Shown here: in pieces, positions 61,901 to 64,000 of the stretch | Position numbering within the stretch: the stretch's first letter is position 1 | Layout: every line of letters starts with the position of its first letter | NCBI GenBank assembly: GCA_027490725.1 | Contig: JAIXXN010000002.1 | Span: forward strand, 62,001 to 126,000 | DNA length: 64,000 nucleotides | Reading direction: 5' to 3' | DNA from: Oxalobacteraceae bacterium | GTDB lineage: Bacteria > Pseudomonadota > Gammaproteobacteria > Burkholderiales > Burkholderiaceae_D | Position numbers and translations under genes: made by a program | Notes under the pieces: model-generated | The model's input: only the letters and a program-made list of their open reading frames with translations | What the model was told of the DNA's origin: nothing | Databases searched by the model: none

Positions 61901-62205
61901 ACCGACACCACATGTTCGACGCCGGGCATGCGCGCAAACACCTGCTCGGCCGGGCCTGCCACGGATTGTTCCACCTGTTTCGGGCTGGCGCCGGGAAATG
62001 GCACCAGCACGCTCGCCATGGTGACATCGATCTGCGGCTCTTCTTCGCGCGGCGTGACCAGCACGGCAAATACGCCGAGCAGCAAGGCGACCAGCGCCAG
62101 CAAAGGAGTAATGCTGGCATTCAGAAAAAATTGCGCAATCCGTCCGGATACGCCCAGCGGCGCCCGGTTGGCTGGCACACTGTGACTTTCACGCGTTGGG
62201 GTCAT
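58933..62205 (-). CDS. RND efflux permease
   Basis: This inner-membrane proton-driven pump subunit of 1090 residues has the twofold plan of RND transporters. FAVLVTPREEEPQI lies after the first helix. The proton-relay Asp pair is in SIGILVDDAIVVVENIHRH, and a related helix is near the end (GIIVRNSILLVDFIELQVREG). The PREEEPQI form is typical of a group often found with ArsR regulators and DUF2892 proteins. It lacks the Glu/Met pattern I would expect of a heavy-metal CzcA pump, so the substrate is open. The adaptor gene is 17 bases upstream. Confidence 0.9.
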   Translation of the reverse strand: MTPTRESHSVPANRAPLGVSGRIAQFFLNASITPLLALVALLLGVFAVLVTPREEEPQIDVTMASVLVPFPGASPKQVEQSVAGPAEQVFARMPGVEHVVSVSRTGMAMLTIQFKVGVARNDAIVRLHDTVAAHRNWLPPQLGVGEPVIRTKGIDDVPIVTLTLHGAAQSGATAPTGAELEQVAHAMEAELKRVPGTRDVSTIGGPGRAIRIELDAGRMRSSGVTVAEVRAVLQSANLGLPLGSTVANNQSVEIAAGPFLSGADEVASLVVAARGGRPVYLRDVAVVRDGALPASRQVWYGQRGASQQPLEVDAVTLAITKKAGENAVDVAQAVLARVAELRNTVVPAAVEVSVSRNYGETANDKARKLIQKLLFATASVVALVFLALGRREAIIVGIAVALTLTATLFASWAWGFTLNRVSLFALIFSIGILVDDAIVVVENIHRHRALKPGVSLREIIPLAVDEVGGPTILATLTVIAALLPMAFVSGLMGPYMSPIPINASMGMLISLSIAFVLTPWLAYHLLKPGAAHGDAGSSGLTGKLQPIFASLFRPFLDRQRGHANRIKLWLGILALIGLSLLLPISQLVVLKMLPFDNKSEFQVILDMPAGTPLERTSSVLQEMSALLARVPEVQDWQVYVGTAAPINFNGLVRQYDLRSGGEVGDIQVNLVDKHQRSLQSHAIATRVRPALQQIAQRNGGRVKVVEVPPGPPVLAPLVAEVYGPDDASRLAAARAVRSVFEHTRGIVDIDSTDIATAPRQLLLVDREKAAMAGVPQALIVSTLRAGLAGEDVAYLHNHAKYPVPLHLALPDSSQGDTRAILQLAVRSNHGALLPISELVHSVQSSQEQPIWHKDLLPVTMVFADMAAVPEGASGQLTGLDSPLYGLASMRSAIAGLQVAGGRLQEFFIHAPSDPYRAVSLKWDGESQITYETFRDMGAAYGVGLILIYLLVVAQFGSYRTPLVIMAPIPLTIIGVMPGHALLGAQFTATSMIGMIALAGIIVRNSILLVDFIELQVREGVALSEAVVHSAATRAQPIALTALAAMAGAFFILDDPIFNGLAISLIFGILVSTVLTLVVIPLLYYRTYRQP

Positions 62206-62222
62206 GGCGCTCTCCTCACCGC

Positions 62223-63269
62223 TCAGTGTTTGCCAGCCTGGGCCGCCGCGACGGGATCCAGTGCGACCTGCTCGCCGCCCTGCAGGCCGGACAGAATCTC
62301 CACCTGTTCTCCCGTACTGTTGCCGACCCTTACCTGACGCAAGCGCACCTGATTCTGAGCATGCACGACATACACAGCCGACAGTTCGCCACGCACCACC
62401 AGGGCAGCGCGCGGTACCATCAGTGCCCCCGCCACCTGCACGCCGGAGGGCGTCAGCGGCAGGCTGATGCGGGCGAACTGGCCCGGTACCACGCCGGCCA
62501 TATTGGGCGCCAGATCGACGCGCACGGTGGCGCTATGGGTGGCAGCATCGAGCGCCGGCACCAGGGTGGTACGCACGCCCGTCAGCGTGCGTCCGGCCAG
62601 ATCGATGCTCGCGGCTTGCTGCACAGCCAGTCGTGCCGCCAGCGATTCGGGTACTTGCGCCACCAGCCTGAGTGCTGTCGGATCGTAGACAGACAGCAAA
62701 GGCTGGCCGGGGCTGGCCAGATCACCGAGACTCACGTTTAACTGCGCCACCCAGCCGGCAAAGGGAGCCCTTACCGTGTAGTAATCGGCCTGTACCGTGC
62801 TGCTACTGGCCTGGGCACTGAGTGCCCGTACCTGTGCTTCCACCGACTGGAAATCGGCGCGGGCCCGCTCATACGCTGCTTTGCTCAGGAAATTCTGCTG
62901 ATACAGACGCTGTGCCCGCTCGTGATCACCTCGTGCCGACGTCAGCAGCGCCTGCGCCTGTGCTAACTGTGCCTGACTGCTAGCGACCTGCTGGGTGGCC
63001 GCACTCTGATCGAGGCGCAGTAGCACTTGCCCGGCCTGCACGTAATCGCCGGCCTTGACTGACAAAGCCACCACCCGGCCCTGTACTTGCGCAGCGAGTC
63101 GCGCATCGCGCACTGCCTCAACCGTCGCATCCGCACGGTAGGTATTGCTCGCGACACCGGGGCGCACCGTGACGACGGCCAGATTGGCCGCCTGTGCCGC
63201 CCCCGCATGCGCCAGCAGCGCGCCCGCCACCCACAATCCGAGCCAGACCTTGTTACCCCATGCAGCCAT
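62223..63269 (-). CDS. RND efflux periplasmic adaptor
   Basis: This HlyD/AcrA-like membrane fusion protein of 348 residues has a signal peptide (cleavage near AQA-ANL). A lipoyl-like half domain follows (LAAQVQGRVVALSVKAGDYV and GQVLLRLDQS), then a coiled-coil hairpin (about residues 90-150), and a C-terminal beta barrel (VYVVHAQNQVRLRQVRVG). GAGGAG is 7 bases before the ATG at 63269. It is first gene of the efflux operon, divergent from an ArsR gene. No outer-membrane channel gene is visible. Confidence 0.9.
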   Translation of the reverse strand: MAAWGNKVWLGLWVAGALLAHAGAAQAANLAVVTVRPGVASNTYRADATVEAVRDARLAAQVQGRVVALSVKAGDYVQAGQVLLRLDQSAATQQVASSQAQLAQAQALLTSARGDHERAQRLYQQNFLSKAAYERARADFQSVEAQVRALSAQASSSTVQADYYTVRAPFAGWVAQLNVSLGDLASPGQPLLSVYDPTALRLVAQVPESLAARLAVQQAASIDLAGRTLTGVRTTLVPALDAATHSATVRVDLAPNMAGVVPGQFARISLPLTPSGVQVAGALMVPRAALVVRGELSAVYVVHAQNQVRLRQVRVGNSTGEQVEILSGLQGGEQVALDPVAAAQAGKH

Positions 63270-63298
63270 CAGAGCACTCCTCACGTATATTTACGAAA

Positions 63299-63313
63299 AT
63301 AGTATATAACTAT
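63299..63313. promoter_or_regulatory. Palindromic operator between RND and ArsR genes
   Basis: ATAGTATATAACTAT has perfect ATAGT/ACTAT arms around a 5-base AT centre, in a short AT-rich stretch between the divergent efflux operon and ArsR gene. Position and AT-rich dyad are typical of ArsR/SmtB-family operators. It would let the regulator control both directions. Confidence 0.65.
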
Positions 63314-63379
63314 ATGGTTATGAACGCAAGGAAGAATTTTGTGCTATGATGAATTGGTAGACTACGGAACGGACCTCAC

Positions 63380-63715
63380 GTGGAAGCACTCGACACTCAA
63401 GCACTGGAACAGGTTGCCGACTATTTTCGGGCCCTGTCGGAACCCTTGCGCCTGAAATTACTGAACGCCCTGCGCGAAGGCCCGCTCAATGTCAGTGAGC
63501 TGACCGCTCTGGTGGGCTCCAGTCAGGCCAATGTCTCGAAACATCTGGCACTACTGACCAAACTCGGGCTTGTCACACGGGAATCGCGCGGCACCAGTGC
63601 CTATTACCAGATTGGCGATATCCGCACTTACCAGTTATGCGATCTGGTATGCGGACAGATTGCGCAGCGTCTGCTGGAGCAGGCGCGCGGCATGGCCGGC
63701 TATCGGCCAGACTAG
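63380..63715 (+). CDS. ArsR/SmtB family regulator of the RND operon
   Basis: This protein of 111 residues is a winged helix (YFRALSEPLRLKLLNALREG, then SQANVSKHLALLTKLGLV, then GTSAYYQIGD). A Cys pair lies in the last helix: YQLCDLVCGQ (Cys87 and Cys91). This pair could sense thiol-reactive species or a metal; it differs from the Cys placement of SqrR and BigR. It starts with GTG at 63380 with a weak ribosome binding site. It is the likely repressor of the divergent efflux operon. Confidence 0.87.
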   Translation: MEALDTQALEQVADYFRALSEPLRLKLLNALREGPLNVSELTALVGSSQANVSKHLALLTKLGLVTRESRGTSAYYQIGDIRTYQLCDLVCGQIAQRLLEQARGMAGYRPD

Positions 63716-64000
63716 CTTGATTCGTCGCTAGCCGCTGGCGCGCCGGGCCTCCACTGCTGACAACTAACACAGGGCTGCGCGATCCAGCCCAGCCGGACCA
63801 TGCCCTGATACAGCAGGCAGCCGGCACAGATCCCAAGCACCGCCTCGAGCCACATAAAACTCACGCAGATCGTCACCAGCACGATCGGAAGCCAGCCCGG
63901 CAGAAAATTATAGGACGTCGGTAGCAGTGCGCTCGCCGTCAGCGTGTTCACGGCACGGGCAAAGCTGTCCGGATTGAAGAACACCAGACACAGGAAGATC
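63712..64000 (-). CDS. DUF4395-like membrane protein, 5' end outside the window
   Basis: The visible part reads through the window edge, so the GTG at 63984 is internal (the frame continues upstream as IFLCL). FNPDSFARAVN, LLPTSYNFLPGWLP and EAVLGICAGCLLY match the DUF4395 family, membrane proteins of unknown role found near thioredoxin-like and sulfur-related genes. Two further Cys lie in PCVSCQQW. Its stop overlaps the end of the ArsR gene tail to tail. Confidence 0.8.
   Translation of the reverse strand, partial: IFLCLVFFNPDSFARAVNTLTASALLPTSYNFLPGWLPIVLVTICVSFMWLEAVLGICAGCLLYQGMVRLGWIAQPCVSCQQWRPGAPAASDESS

Overview
The window looks like a stretch of chromosome from a betaproteobacterium. 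The evidence is GC-rich coding DNA, two PEP-CTERM proteins (one of the FxDxF type), a cydP-type bd oxidase operon, a FisR/persulfide dioxygenase/sulfide:quinone oxidoreductase cluster, and many TonB-dependent and c-di-GMP proteins. I cannot fix the genus. No phage, integrase, insertion sequence or CRISPR array is visible. The mobile-looking material is a set of 27-bp inverted repeats in four intergenic clusters.

Layout. 1-7.4 kb: the 3' part of a PafA-like phosphatase, a PEP-CTERM protein, and an M1 peptidase - DUF6702 - TonB receptor operon. 7.4-11.7 kb: a Crp/Fnr regulator, an esterase, two tandem universal stress proteins behind a perfect FNR box, and tRNA-Gly(GCC). 12-19.8 kb: a second PEP-CTERM protein, an MFS exporter, several secreted or membrane proteins of unknown role, a NatA/NatB-type ABC pair and a YajD-like HNH protein. 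19.8-23 kb: a beta-lactam response operon made of a BlaI repressor, an M56 peptidase fused to a penicillin-binding DD-peptidase domain, and a subclass B3 metallo-beta-lactamase, preceded by a 14-bp-phased operator array. 23-28.5 kb: a more AT-rich run of small, mostly orphan genes. 28.6-35.3 kb: two OmpR-type winged-helix proteins, one of them a large wHTH-STAND-TPR protein, small unknown genes, an endonuclease/exonuclease/phosphatase-like gene, and an XRE-membrane protein pair. 11-bp direct repeats lie in two of the promoter regions. 35.6-39 kb: a TonB receptor with a secreted SAM hydroxide adenosyltransferase. 39.4-42.8 kb: a five-gene lipoprotein/LpoB operon. 43.4-48.3 kb: a CheB-CheR-PAS fusion and a PAS-GGDEF-EAL protein.

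48.5-64 kb is a reactive-sulfur region. The sigma54 activator FisR, with a Cys-X10-Cys-X6-Cys sensor signature, lies between cydPABX (bd oxidase) and pdo-sqr-tauE (persulfide dioxygenase, sulfide:quinone reductase, sulfite exporter-like protein). Each target has, in the same order, repeated GTGGCAG/CTGCCAC motifs, an IHF-like site and a -24/-12 promoter. I infer that sulfane sulfur sensed by FisR induces both sulfide oxidation and a sulfide-tolerant terminal oxidase. Downstream are a methyltransferase, two ArsR regulators, a thioredoxin, DUF2892 and DUF4395 proteins and an RND efflux pair, which may belong to the same stress response.
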